Source of the DNA: Opisthorchis felineus
Lineage: Eukaryota; Platyhelminthes; Trematoda; Opisthorchiida; Opisthorchiidae
DNA: 64,000 bases
Reading direction: 5' to 3'
Assembly (NCBI GenBank): GCA_004794785.1
Contig: SJOL01001501.1
Location: 43,896-107,895 of the forward strand
Shown here: in pieces, positions 13,001-25,000 of the stretch
How the letters are laid out: each line of letters starts with the position of its first letter
Numbering within the stretch: position 1 is the stretch's first letter
Position numbers and translations under genes: made by a program
The notes under the pieces: model-generated
Database searches by the model: none
Told to the model about the DNA's origin: nothing
What the model saw: only the letters and a program-made list of their open reading frames with translations

Positions 13001-16000
13001 CAATTGCATTTGTTTTAGTTACTATGGCAGTGATGAATGTCTTCTCGTCGGTCATCATTTCAACTTACTTTTTATCACAAAAGTTTACCACGAAAGCGAT
13101 TTTATGAACCCTTCGTTTGTCATATAATGAGATTAACAGTTATTACTGTCTGGTTCAAATTGAATGACTGACCAATCTGTCGCTTAACTAGCTAGCGAAA
13201 TGTAGCACATGTTTCTCTTTTTTTCAGGCCAATTTCAAAGCATACTTGCTCGGCCAAAGTAGTGGGAAAGGATGCTCGTTCAGTCTCGACCGTCTTAATC
13301 GGCATGCTGTCTTCCGAGTGAATTGTGGTGGTGGTAATCGGTACTGGGAATGGTGGGTGCCACCGATAGAAACTGGAAGAAATCAACCGATGATCACAAA
13401 GGAACCTGCCAGCTCTTCTGATACATATCTCCAGACGAATCTAGAGTGCTGTTCCTCTGGTAGATTCCCAATTTTGGGCACTGTACATCGGGGCAATGTA
13501 ATCCTACATTCGTTCGTCCAGCGGACAGTTGGTCCTTCTCTGCCTTTTAGTCCGCTTTATTTGCGGGTAGGTTCTGTGATATCTTGTTGTATAGCTTCTA
13601 TCCGGTTGATTGACTCGCTTATGCGCTTTTGATGTAGAAAGAGGTGCCTTTGGGAAACGTGCGACTTTCTCATTGTTTGTCCGTTCATTGAGGAACTTAG
13701 ATTGTTTAGCTGTCTTATCCCATTGGCCACCGTGATTCCGCAGATTCGGGCTAATCTTGCTGCAAACGGATGCCTGTGGCAACATCAAACCTAGCTACAC
13801 TCGACATACCCGTTCCAAATAGTGCTCAGTTGCTCCATGGTAACCATTCGCTAAGCATTTGGCGTTTTTGACGATGTTGACTGTTGTCCTCAGTGAACGC
13901 CAGTTGTGTCGCATGCATCGGTTTTACGACAATCATTAGTTGTGACACATGACTCATAGGATCAGAGCGTTAGGCCCCGAGGGCTTATCGTTTACGATAA
14001 GCAATAGGAGGACGAAACATGACTTGGCGGAAAAGCATCGTAACAATGCCCAACGTGGAATGCACATGGTTTACTCTAATTTGATTGTTAACCGGGCAGG
14101 AAACGATTGTTAGTTGCATTCTCGCTGTCAGTTTCGATCCAGACTGCTGACTTTTAGTTTTTGTACAGCTAAGTGTCCCATTGAATGGTCACTCAAACTC
14201 TCACTTCAGCCGGTATCTGTCCTGGTTTCACCAGGTCTCACGGACGCCAGAGTCGAACTGTTTTTTAATACCGGTGTTTGACGGTCTTTGAACTAACGGC
14301 ACAGAAAACCTTTGGCATCTGACTAATTATTCGGTCAGATGAAATTTAAGCAGGCTAACGATTGCGGTTTCCATTGACTGCATCATCTGAACTTTAGTGT
14401 CATATCAAACATTAGGAAAACACCTCGAGGTTCGTTTCCCTGTTACATCCCCCAGCCCATAGCCAATGTGCGACCCGAAGGAAGCATAAGGGCTGAGATA
14501 CTGGTGGAAGCAGTCGATAGGCCAGGGTTGGCTTCGAACTATTACCCTTCCGGTTGGTACTTTCACGTCCGTTGGCCGTGGAGCTATTTCGACCTCAAGA
14601 TCTGAGATAGCTTTCCACCGCTGTTGCAGTCTCAAAGACAACTTATGTGTATTTTTGCTTGGAAAGAATAAATTTACTGCACCTACTTGATGAGCCCCAA
14701 AGGCGATGAAACTGGTCGTGAGCTATCGTAAAGTTCTCAGCAATCTTATGAGTAGTGTTTTCCATCGAGGCAACGTTACAATAGTGATTTTTCTGTTATG
14801 TTCAGCCTACGATTTGTTTTCCATAATTCAAACACTGGATTCTTTCTGTTTTTGTTTCATTTACTTTCACATGCGATAACTATTAGCCGAGTCTTCACGG
14901 ACGAGACGTCAACTGTTGCCTGTTGTTCAGTGTCCTCCTGCCGGACGCTCACACAAGTGGTAGGCTACATGTTTTTTTCAAGTCCTACTTTTTCTGCCCT
15001 TCGTGACATGGAACACAATGCTAGGATGATAGCCCGTGTGCTTTGCTACCTATTTATACCTTTACAGCATCAGATGTTCGAACGTCTTCTTAGGGCTAAC
15101 ACAGTTTCGAACAATGCTAGGGTGGATATCCGTTTTGACACTTTGATATGCTTCGTATTCGTTTCTCGGGCAGTTGCCTGTCTTGCTTGTCACATGTCAG
15201 CTCCGTTACTGAGAACACTGTATCAATACACCTTGCTGCTGCCCAGAAGCGATTAATTATCCTTTCGGACTGTCGTTCGACGGAATAAGCACTATGGCAA
15301 TATCTAGAGAGAACAGTCTATGCATGCCTACTCTTGGTCAGAACGCTCGTTCAACACGAACCCTAGGAGTAAGGATCCAATTTCAAACAGTGCTTATTTG
15401 CTTTTTGGTCCGTTCTGGTTTACAATTATTTAACGCTGCCTGCTTTTGCGATAAGAATACGCTGATATCCCGCCACATTTACACAACTGAATGTGTACAG
15501 TGCTCCACCCGTGCTAGCGAAAATTGCACTGTTCTCGAAGGAGCTCTCTCATGGAAGGTACAAAGTTTGGTTCGTACAGTTTTCAGATTTTTTGCTACGT
15601 CTTTGTAAATACAAAAATGCATACGCTTCTGTGCAATTAGGGGTTGTCACGGAAGACGGATGACGGAAAACGTCTAACGTCTGAGGCGCCAGTTGAGGTT
15701 GGTTGGTTGGTTGGTTGGTTGTGTTTCGTTTTATGGTAAAATACAAAACAGTTGACGTCAGTTTGTTCTTCGATTCCTGTCTTTGAGGAAAGTTCCACGT
15801 TTCATGTTTTTTTTACGCGATTCGTGTCTTCATGTTCTACACGAGTTGATAAGGGCATCTCCCGAATCATACATGCTCTAACGTTTATCCACTTCATAGT
15901 CTACACCAGCGAGCTTGTGGTTGCTACTTATATGTATAGTTACACTGGTATCCTCTGACTTCTGAGAAAGTCGCATTCATCAACGCGGCCTCTTGTAGTG

Positions 16001-19000
16001 CTGTTGGGGGCAGCTCTTCAAAACCTCTTGAGCAAAAACGCACGTCTAATATAGCCCAGCTCAGTTGTTTTAAAACGGACGGTGCAAATACGGTGACTCA
16101 AGAAGGGGACTAATCCCGACGACGTTGTTTATACTCCTGTGCATGTCGAAGAGTCCAGAACGTCTTTTGCGTGTATGCTAATCAAACAAATGCTCCCCGT
16201 GTTTAGTTGCAGCACATTTGACCTTCATGTTGGACCAGCATCATGGCGCAGCGTCTACATCGCAACTTCCAAGGAGGATACCTGTTACCTAATTTTTCTA
16301 TCTGACCAATGAAGATCTTAGTTTTCGCTAATGCTTACGAAAAACTGGATTTAGAAGCATCCGTCTTAGGAAGCGGCCTAACTCTCTTGTAGTGGAAACA
16401 AATTTGAGAAGGGGCAACTTCCCTCTCACGTTAGAAGTCATCTCTACCCAGGACATTCTATCGACAGACAGCACTATGTTCGTCAGTCTATCTGACTATC
16501 CACGTGGCTGCATTTCCAGACATTTTTCTGACTACGAAATGCTGTTAGGTCCTTGTTCGGTTTGTGGTTGCGTCTTGATCGTCACTGCCGGCGCACTGAA
16601 TCCTTCGAATGACTGATGTGTACTGTATGCGCGTGCAGGATGTGAAACTGTACTCCTTTTGACCGGAGTATGAAAAATGACAATAGCGGAGATGCGTATT
16701 TTTGTTCCGTGGTTCTTTTGAATGCAGCGTTCTGTAACTACTTTCCTCGTGAACGACCTATGCAGCATTGAGCAACACTCATATCGCGTTGCTACGACAG
16801 AACGAGTACTTATGGGGCTGATCATAGTCTTGGTCGCAACAGGGATGGAACAGATGTACAGTGCTTCTCGGCTTTTCAGGTTTTTAGACTGACGTCACTG
16901 ACAGGACGAAATCTCAATTGAAAATTAAAAAATCTCACATTATGATCAATCTATAAGTGGCTTAGAGGAAGAATAATTTCACATGAGTGAACTTTCCAAT
17001 TGAAAATTCGTCACTCTAGAAGCCAGTCAATACATGGCCATGAGATATAGTTTCTGTATTTGAGGGATGAGCAGTGAAGCATCAGTGTCAACACTGATGT
17101 TGCTGTCTTTGATGATGATGATGGGATGAGCGGCGCTATATCTTGTTTAGGTGAGAACTAATCACACCGCTTTTCAGCCACTCGAGGCCGAACGACTAAG
17201 TATTCAACCACTGACCGGAAGGTCGCGGGTTCCAAACTCTGAGTTTCGTGAGATGTGCACTATTGATGATTTCCAATAAGGATGAAACAGCTGTACAGTG
17301 TTTCTCGGCCTTTCAGCATAGATTTACCTCACTGGCGGAACGGAATCTCAATGAAAAACTTATGGGAGTGTTTTAATATGATTACATGCTGCCTTTTTAT
17401 GTAGATATGAAGCTCAGTCGAAAGTGGCGGGCCTGTTTTCTGCTGCCAGTCCTTGGTTAGTCAAGGACTGGTCAACTGCCTGAATGACTTGAGGAAAGAC
17501 TGCAGATAACCAAAAATAACGCCTAGTTCCGACGGCGTTTTGTTGTTACTGGATAGCCTGCAAAAGCATGTCTTGTGAACCAGACACGTGCTGTGATGAA
17601 TAGGATGAAGTTGCCAAAACAAAAAGTCAATCGTCCAATAGCAGGGAAAAGCACGTGTCAAGTCCTGACTTGCAGTACACAGACTGTGAGCCTTTTTACC
17701 CATCGCCCCACCCTCAACTCCCAACTTTGCAGCGGTTGGCTTCTACTGACTGGGACATCAGGGTCATGGATAAAGTGGAAGTTCCCGCACGGCTTCCTTC
17801 CTCTGTCACTCTTATGTGGACGAAATACACCGTCCCGGCAATATTAGGTCAATATTTTCAGTAGAAAACGATTTGGACTATCCGGATGGCATCTTTTTAC
17901 CTTTAACGTTCTCATCATTAGGTCTTTGGCTTGAACCATATGCCAGTTTCTGGATTGCTTCAAACGGGCTTAGGCAATAGTTCAGCCACCGTATTGCTTT
18001 CGGCATCCATGTTAGCTATGTACCGGAGGTCTACAATAGATAAACGGTCCGATTTGGATTTGGGAGGCACTATGTTGCCTCACTTGGTTCATTTGATGCG
18101 TCCGAAATACATTCCTAACTTCAAAAAACGATACCCTCATCCATTTAGGGCCTGTCGAAACTTGTGATCTGATTATTTTGAAGACCTCCGGAGATTAGTC
18201 CAACTTGTGTCGAATTCGGTTTTAGAGTTTCCCGGTGGCAGTCTATGATTCATCGATTCGAAGCAAAAGTATGCTAAAGACTGGATTCCTCTTGCTTACC
18301 CGCAGGTCCCAACGCAACCCCATACGAGCCCCTGCAGAGTCTGAGCTGGCATCGCATGGGCGTGCGCGTACACACCGTACACATAACTTCCACTCTGTTT
18401 TCGAACAATGAGCAGCTCTACTTGTCACTTTCAGGTTGTAGGCCTAGTAGATTAACCGGAAGTAGGCGTGGACTCGCTGGCACTCTCGTGTGAAACATGG
18501 CGAATAGCTGCTATCAATGAGTCAGCTCAGTGACGGTATTGCTTTGTTTGCTGTGATGGATCCATGAGCATCGATTCTTCCCTTCCCTTTAATGTTCCAA
18601 ATCGCATACTATTCACCTGTCTGACACGAACGGGTTGGATGATCAAGAAAGACTTCTGGTTCTCGGTCTGGAAGGGACAGATGCATGAAGCCGTGTGACT
18701 TGTATTACTAAGCCAAACAATCTGGCTTTCTGCAGATAAATGAACATCAGAGTAACGACGAAAAGTTTATCTATACGTTCGTCAATGATGGGTTAGCATG
18801 AGCAGAGTTGGAGCGAATAGGTCGTTCGGATTAGTAGCTCATTTGAGACATCAATAGAGCAAGTAACTCCATTTCCTTGACTTTTTTCATTTCGTGTTTG
18901 ATCCATTTTTGAGGGGGAAAAATAAACACCAAATGCTATCCCGCTGTGACTTATGGAGCAGTTTTATGGTACTGTATAATAGTTTTATGAATCTAAAACT

Positions 19001-22000
19001 ATGCTTGGTTTCACCTGGAAGCCTTTAGACACCGAAGCATGTGGCTCATGGCAAAGATCAGCTCATCTCACAACTTTACTTTGGTTGTTATTCAAAAGCG
19101 AAGCGTGGCGTAGGGCAACATAAAACTGGTTGATAGCCAGTTCATTAGGGTTTGTGCTAGAGGTGGTGACCAATGTCCGGTGGTTTCGGTTCCAGTGGCA
19201 CTGAACTCTACCATATTGCGGACAGTTCCAATGGTCTAGCTCCATCTAAATCTAATTTCCCCTGCTTCCGATTGCCCGTAACTTTGACACGGGTGAGTCT
19301 GTCTTCACACAGACCTTTGAATGGAGTATTAGCCAACACGGGTAACCGGTTGTTTTCAGCTATTCCGTTTTCACTTCTCTTTTACACCCCATCGAACAAC
19401 GAGTGGGGTTTATGACCAGGGAGAACACCCATGGGGCACTAACGTCGCTCCATTTTCTGGAAGTTTTCTTGTGGCGTGTTTCGATTTCAGTAGTCCAATC
19501 CAGAGCTGTCGTTCTGTTTTTCGGCCATTTAGGAATTTCGTCCATCTGGCTTGAATTATTCGCCATTTTACCTGATTCACCGAAGACGATTGAGTGTGAA
19601 GTTTTTCATTGAATTTCAGTGTCGTACTCTGGTTCGTGCTGTTCAACAACCGCATCTTATTACTTGTTGCTTTTCTCAGAAATTCCCTCTTTGATGACAA
19701 ACTGAATTTTGTACAGACAAGCTCAGGCAGTCGCAAATTAACTCTACTTTCTGGTGAACACAGACTATTTATGGTTGATTTCTAGCTTGAGTAAATCCGC
19801 GAGCCGTCGGCTAAACTCTACATTATTTTCTGCGTGTTTATTTTCGGACTACCTCTCCGCCCATACTGTGTTCTCCATAGGATGTTGGTGACTTGTTGGA
19901 CTAGGATGTTGGGCTAACTTGCAATGGCATGGTTGATCGGAGGATTCAGTCAAAAATTCTGTATTGAAGAGAACGCTGGCGGACCAGGTTGTAGACTTAG
20001 TAATCAGTTTGTTTGCTCAGCTGGACAATTTTGTTGCAAGCGTTGCTTCACCAGTTCCGTCTTCGGTAGCTTCTCGTGCAGCGAAGCGGAACGATGCAGT
20101 GCGGAGTGGTGTGCATAGGTTCATCTCCATACTGTTGACCAGGCCCGAATTTCGGCTTTGGTTAGTTGTTCGGGTCTGCAATACTGTTGTTTAACTCGTT
20201 CATCGACTACCGTGCATTGAGGTTTTTCGAGTACTGTGTGATTGAAGTTGGAGCTAGGGTCCATCGGTCTTTCCGTCATATCACCTAATTCCTCTTTTTT
20301 CGTGATTTCGTGTTAGTTTCAGTGGTTCTCAGGGGTGGGGGGAGTTCGATGTTTCAAAGGATTAGACGCGTCATATTTGACAACACCGTTTAATGGGAAA
20401 ATTACTATTAGTCTGGCTTATGCAATGCTCGTCACCATTATCGTCGGAGCTATATACCATATAACTGTCATTTCTGTCTTATTTCGACCAACTGCCGATT
20501 TCGTCATTCAGAATCTGTTAAACTGGTTTTGAGTGACAATCGCTGGTTTAATTGTAGTGTAAAGCCATGAGTATTATGATTGTTATATTTAAAACGGATC
20601 AGCATCCGTTTGTGAGGAAAGAATAAGAGATCAAAATTCTTCGGTCCAACGATACCAACAGCGTCGAAAAACGGTTGGAGGACATTGACTACAGCGCATG
20701 GGCTGAAAAAAAGCTTTCTAACTGGGTAAAATAGAATGTATGAGTTTACGACTTTATGACATGTTCACAATGTATAGATTTATTGTGCTTTCATTCATTC
20801 GTTCTTCGCGATTACATTCGTAAGGCCACAGTGAACCGATAATCCTTACTTTCTACTCCAAAGTCATGTTCCGAGTACAGTAATGCCCGTTAGTATTGAA
20901 TACGTAAAGTTAAAATGCATGTATGTACTCTAAAAATCATAGGATAAATACGCCATGCCCTTCCGTTTCTCAGCAAAATAATCAATCACAAAATGATTCA
21001 ACCGGCTGAGAAACGTCAAGGAATTTGAGTTGTCCCCGTTTGCTCCAATATATCATTGCTATTCCATTGTTAGATGTTTCTCCATTTCTCCCCCAATTTG
21101 ATGCTCTGTACCTAGTTTGCTCACCTATTCCGGTTAGTTGGATGGTTTTCCTTTTCTTCGGCCCAAGATTCGTGTGAGTACACAGGGGCTGTGATCAGAT
21201 CAGGGAGACAATGCGAGTTAGCTCTCGATTTCATCCAATTTGCCACACACGCGGGACAAGAACCTGCAGGTGATGATTGGAATTAGCCATATACTGAAGT
21301 GTAAGTGCTTGTTCATCTGTGTGTATGTATGAAATGCACTTCAGCAAACTTCCGAACCTACCGACGAGCATCACTTGTAATGCAGTGGATAGACCACCTC
21401 AGTGAGAGAGTGAACTGTCCCAGGATCTTCCTCCGACTATGAAGAGGTACAGCAGTTTGGTCTGTCAGTCAACCTGAAGAATACTTTCATTCTGTACTTT
21501 CCGAGCTAAATGGAATGCGCAGATCATGGCACAGAGTCTGTGGACTATTGTGTTGCCTGAGGGATTAAGCTTGCAAGATGCAAGAGTGCACTCGAAGCCG
21601 TTTGTCCTGGAAACAAAACGAGCTGAATCTACAAGGATTGCGGTTGTGTTTGCTCCTGTCGCATTGGTTGGCAATCAGTGGTATCACAATTCATCAGCAG
21701 GTAAAATACGTTCACTAGATCTGCTCCATCTTTCTGAGGTTTACAGGTAGCTAGACCTGCGATTGTACTTAAGGGGGCTTTCGGTGACCATCACTGTATA
21801 GGTCGTAACAGACCCAACGAGGCCTTACACACACTGAACACTTCAATGTACGAATCCTACGGTGGTGCCAGAAGTAACTCTTAGTGACCATCATTCTGTA
21901 GGCCATACCAAGTCAAAACGTGACAAAATACAGAATTCTGTGCTGGTATCTCCTATGTTCAGCGTAATAGTAACGCGGGCGCCTCTAGTTTGTCCTAATC

Positions 22001-25000
22001 GGACAAACTGTCAGGCAGTTTCTTATCGGTGTTCGCCTGAACATCTTGAACATTCTGGAATGTTTAGCCCACAAAGCGACCATAAGTGTCTTTCTGTGAC
22101 TGTCATTGTACACACGAAGCTGGTTACTAACTCGCACTAGCTAGCCGTATGTGCATGCTTCAGGAGCTTATGAGTGATGCCGGCCACCAGGCCATATTTC
22201 GCATGCCAGCCACATACAGCCCGATATACAGTACATCCACTAGGTGATCTGATAACCATTTGAGTAGCCTGGACTTTTCAGAGGCACGCAATGTATTCCT
22301 CTCACACGAGATTATTTAGACCGCTGATCACCTAAATTTTACATTGGGAGACGACAAAATTGTCATTAGGACACCAGAACTGGCTTCGTGACGTCTCAAA
22401 AAAACTTCCAAAACTTTGGCGCCATTCAAATCTCGACCAACCTCGTAACCTAGTCACTTGGCCTGACGAAGCTTTTGTGTCAGAAGCCTAGCAATAAATC
22501 TACCGATTGCTTCCCAAACTTTATTGATTGGTACAACTCAAGAAGTTTCATCATCCTAGGCTCCAGACTCGAAAGATCAACATCTAGATGCGTCTCTTTT
22601 TAAGTTCCCAATTTTTCGCATTCTACTGAATATATCATTGAACCCCGCGATGGAAACTAATAGTGCAGACAAACTGTGGTAGTTGGTTTATTACTTTTAT
22701 TCTTATGAGCGGATAAGGCGAAATTCCCAACCTCACTCTGCTCAGTTCTTTTTGTTTCAAATAAGTGTAGTTTTATCGTACTGCTGCCACTTTAGTCTGT
22801 TCTGAAAGTGGATGGCTCTTCTGTTCAGTCATTTTTCATGCTGTGTGAGGAACGCGTGCGAACGGATCTGTTTGCGTGCATGAGATTGAAACCCTACTTC
22901 CGCTTTCACCTCCAGTAGGCTGTTTTTCTACGCTTTTGTAGTTTTCGTTTGTTGCTGGACGTTGTCGTTCAGATTCCAGACACGCATGCTGATATTCGGT
23001 GTTTCCACATCCTAAATGTCTTCTGTCGTACTGCAGTGTAGTTTTAGACTATGTGGTATGTAATATACGACTTTTAGAGTCATTTAGAGAGATATTTTTA
23101 GAGACATTTTAGAGACATTTTCTTGTGTTGACATCAGAGTGCCGAAAAGCTATCCTTACGTCACCTAATTGGCTTCAGTTGGGTTGAATTGCAGTGAAAT
23201 CTCTGATTTGAACAGCCTGAGAAGACGAGTGAATTGTGGTTGAAAGTGCTTAAAGTGCCATACAAAATGGGCATCCTGCTCTGCTGATGAAGGGAAGGCG
23301 ATTTTGTGATCGATCGAAAAAAAAACATAATTAACATTAAATGTTTCCGTCGAAGAATGGAAGTGTCATCACAAATTCCGACTGTTTGAACATTCATATG
23401 GTTCAACATGCACGTCTGTCAACGGTACTGGACACAGAGGAATGGCGATGAAAGTACCTGTTTTCACGGCTTTGCTTCGGCGGAAACGTTGAGAATCGCC
23501 CTGCTTAATCACGTTTTGGGCCCAGGACCATAAATCATCACACAAAAAACATCAGGTAACGCTTATCCGATGATAAGTGCGGAAGAAGTGGCTTAGTAGC
23601 TCCAGTTATGCCGCATGTTTTGCAGTAAACCACAAAACCAGTTGATGCATTTGTCGCGCTTCTAAACTAAGCGTCGCTCTATCGTTGGAACGGGTTCGAA
23701 CTCATGAAGGTGTGGGACATTGCCATTATCATTAGTCAAGGTCACATCACCTATACAGTCACACAATCATTACGTCTTTCTGCCTGTGTTGCTTACAGGC
23801 TGAGTGATGGGAGGACACAAATGGGCGTGCAAACGTAGGAAAGCAACACATTCTTCAGACTGGGTATCACAGAGTCCATTATGCACTATTCAGGGGAACT
23901 GTGGTTATCATTTGAAATGTCTCCTTATTCTTCTAGTTGCTTTCTTTGAATGTTTTCTTTTTATCTTGCTGTACACTATAGATCCACTCACAGCCTTATA
24001 TTGCTTTGCGGGCGGCGAATGTACGGACTTGTCAAGCTGGGCACTTAAAGCAGATACTTTGGGACGGACAGGTCAGTGTATATATGTCTAGATTCTTTCC
24101 GTTTTTATTGTTGGCTATTTTGTGCCGATTCGTTCTCTGCTAAGAAGCTCTACTATAACACTCTTCTAACCACATCTCTTTGCTTGACCCCGCGATCCCC
24201 GTGCGCTTTAACCTTTATGGTTGCTGCATCGTGAGTTTTGTTGAAAGACTGAACTATACCTCTCCCTACGTTTTGGTCATCTTTCGAAAAAAATAATAAC
24301 CCCATTGTACTCCTCAGTAGAGGCTTGAATACGTCCTTCTAAAATATTTTGGTTTAACTAAAGCAACGTTTTCGGGAAAGAACTGCATCCAAACCGGGAA
24401 AATTAGTTCGATTTATGGAGTTTTTATTCCTTTGGCACACAAAAGTGCGATCCAGTTGTAACTCGGAAAAAAGCAAGACACTGGGATTGTCGTGATACCC
24501 AACACTCAGCTCAATCTCTCGTTTATAATAAGCTTCAACTGAATGTACTGCACAAAGGTCATTTTTGGTTCAAACCCAATCAGGATGTCGAAGTATTTTT
24601 TCGACACAACACTTCCTATAAGGTTGATGGAGGCTCTTTGACAGGCATAGTCCTTGATTTCTCATCAAGCTTATTTTCTATTCGAACACTAAATTCTTCC
24701 TGAGTGGCGAAATACACTCATTTGAAAATCAAATTGGTATTAGCGGGAGATCGGAACCGTCTCCGAATTTCTATCAACCCTGTGATTAGTGTTGTATCAA
24801 GGTAAGTAAAATGTGCTCATTCGTTTGCCTTTCGGTTGAATTCGTTGCTCCTAGGTGTGTTTTTAGAGGACTCTTTGTATTTACACTTCTCCGCTCGTGT
24901 GGTCCATGAACAAACCTGCTCCCTGTGTCGTCGCTTTTTGCAATATCCTATGTTTTTGCGAACGAGATTCATATGTACCAATGTGCCTTAATTTCCATTT

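Larger units (their letters stand above)
13567..16212 (+). other. WDR6 intron region, probably hiding a small exon
   Basis: The human protein has an HGREITCVKRV segment between the flanking exons that I did not place. A short open stretch at about 13753-13868 reads VPNSAQLLHGNHSLSIWRF and is a candidate but lacks clean splice evidence. The interval also holds a perfect hairpin at 13983-14002, a degenerate hammerhead-repeat copy at 14679-14760, and a (GGTT)n tract at 15697-15721. Other open frames look random. Confidence 0.5.

Noticed and set aside
12820..13107. Hydrophobic 96-codon frame in the WDR6 intron
   Set aside because: Composition reflects T-rich intron sequence; no domain and no splice logic.
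14013..14021. GGACGAAAC, possible 3' half of a hammerhead
   Set aside because: No CTGATGA-like box lies upstream at a workable distance.
21526..21750. 74-codon frame in the large WDR6 intron
   Set aside because: Considered as the missing WDR6 exon but it shows no WD strand and would not keep phase with the exon at 25014.
24786..24801. GTAAGT donor after TGTATCAAG as the exon preceding 25014
   Set aside because: The phase-compatible frame meets a TGA six codons upstream, whereas the 16283 donor gives both phase and family similarity.
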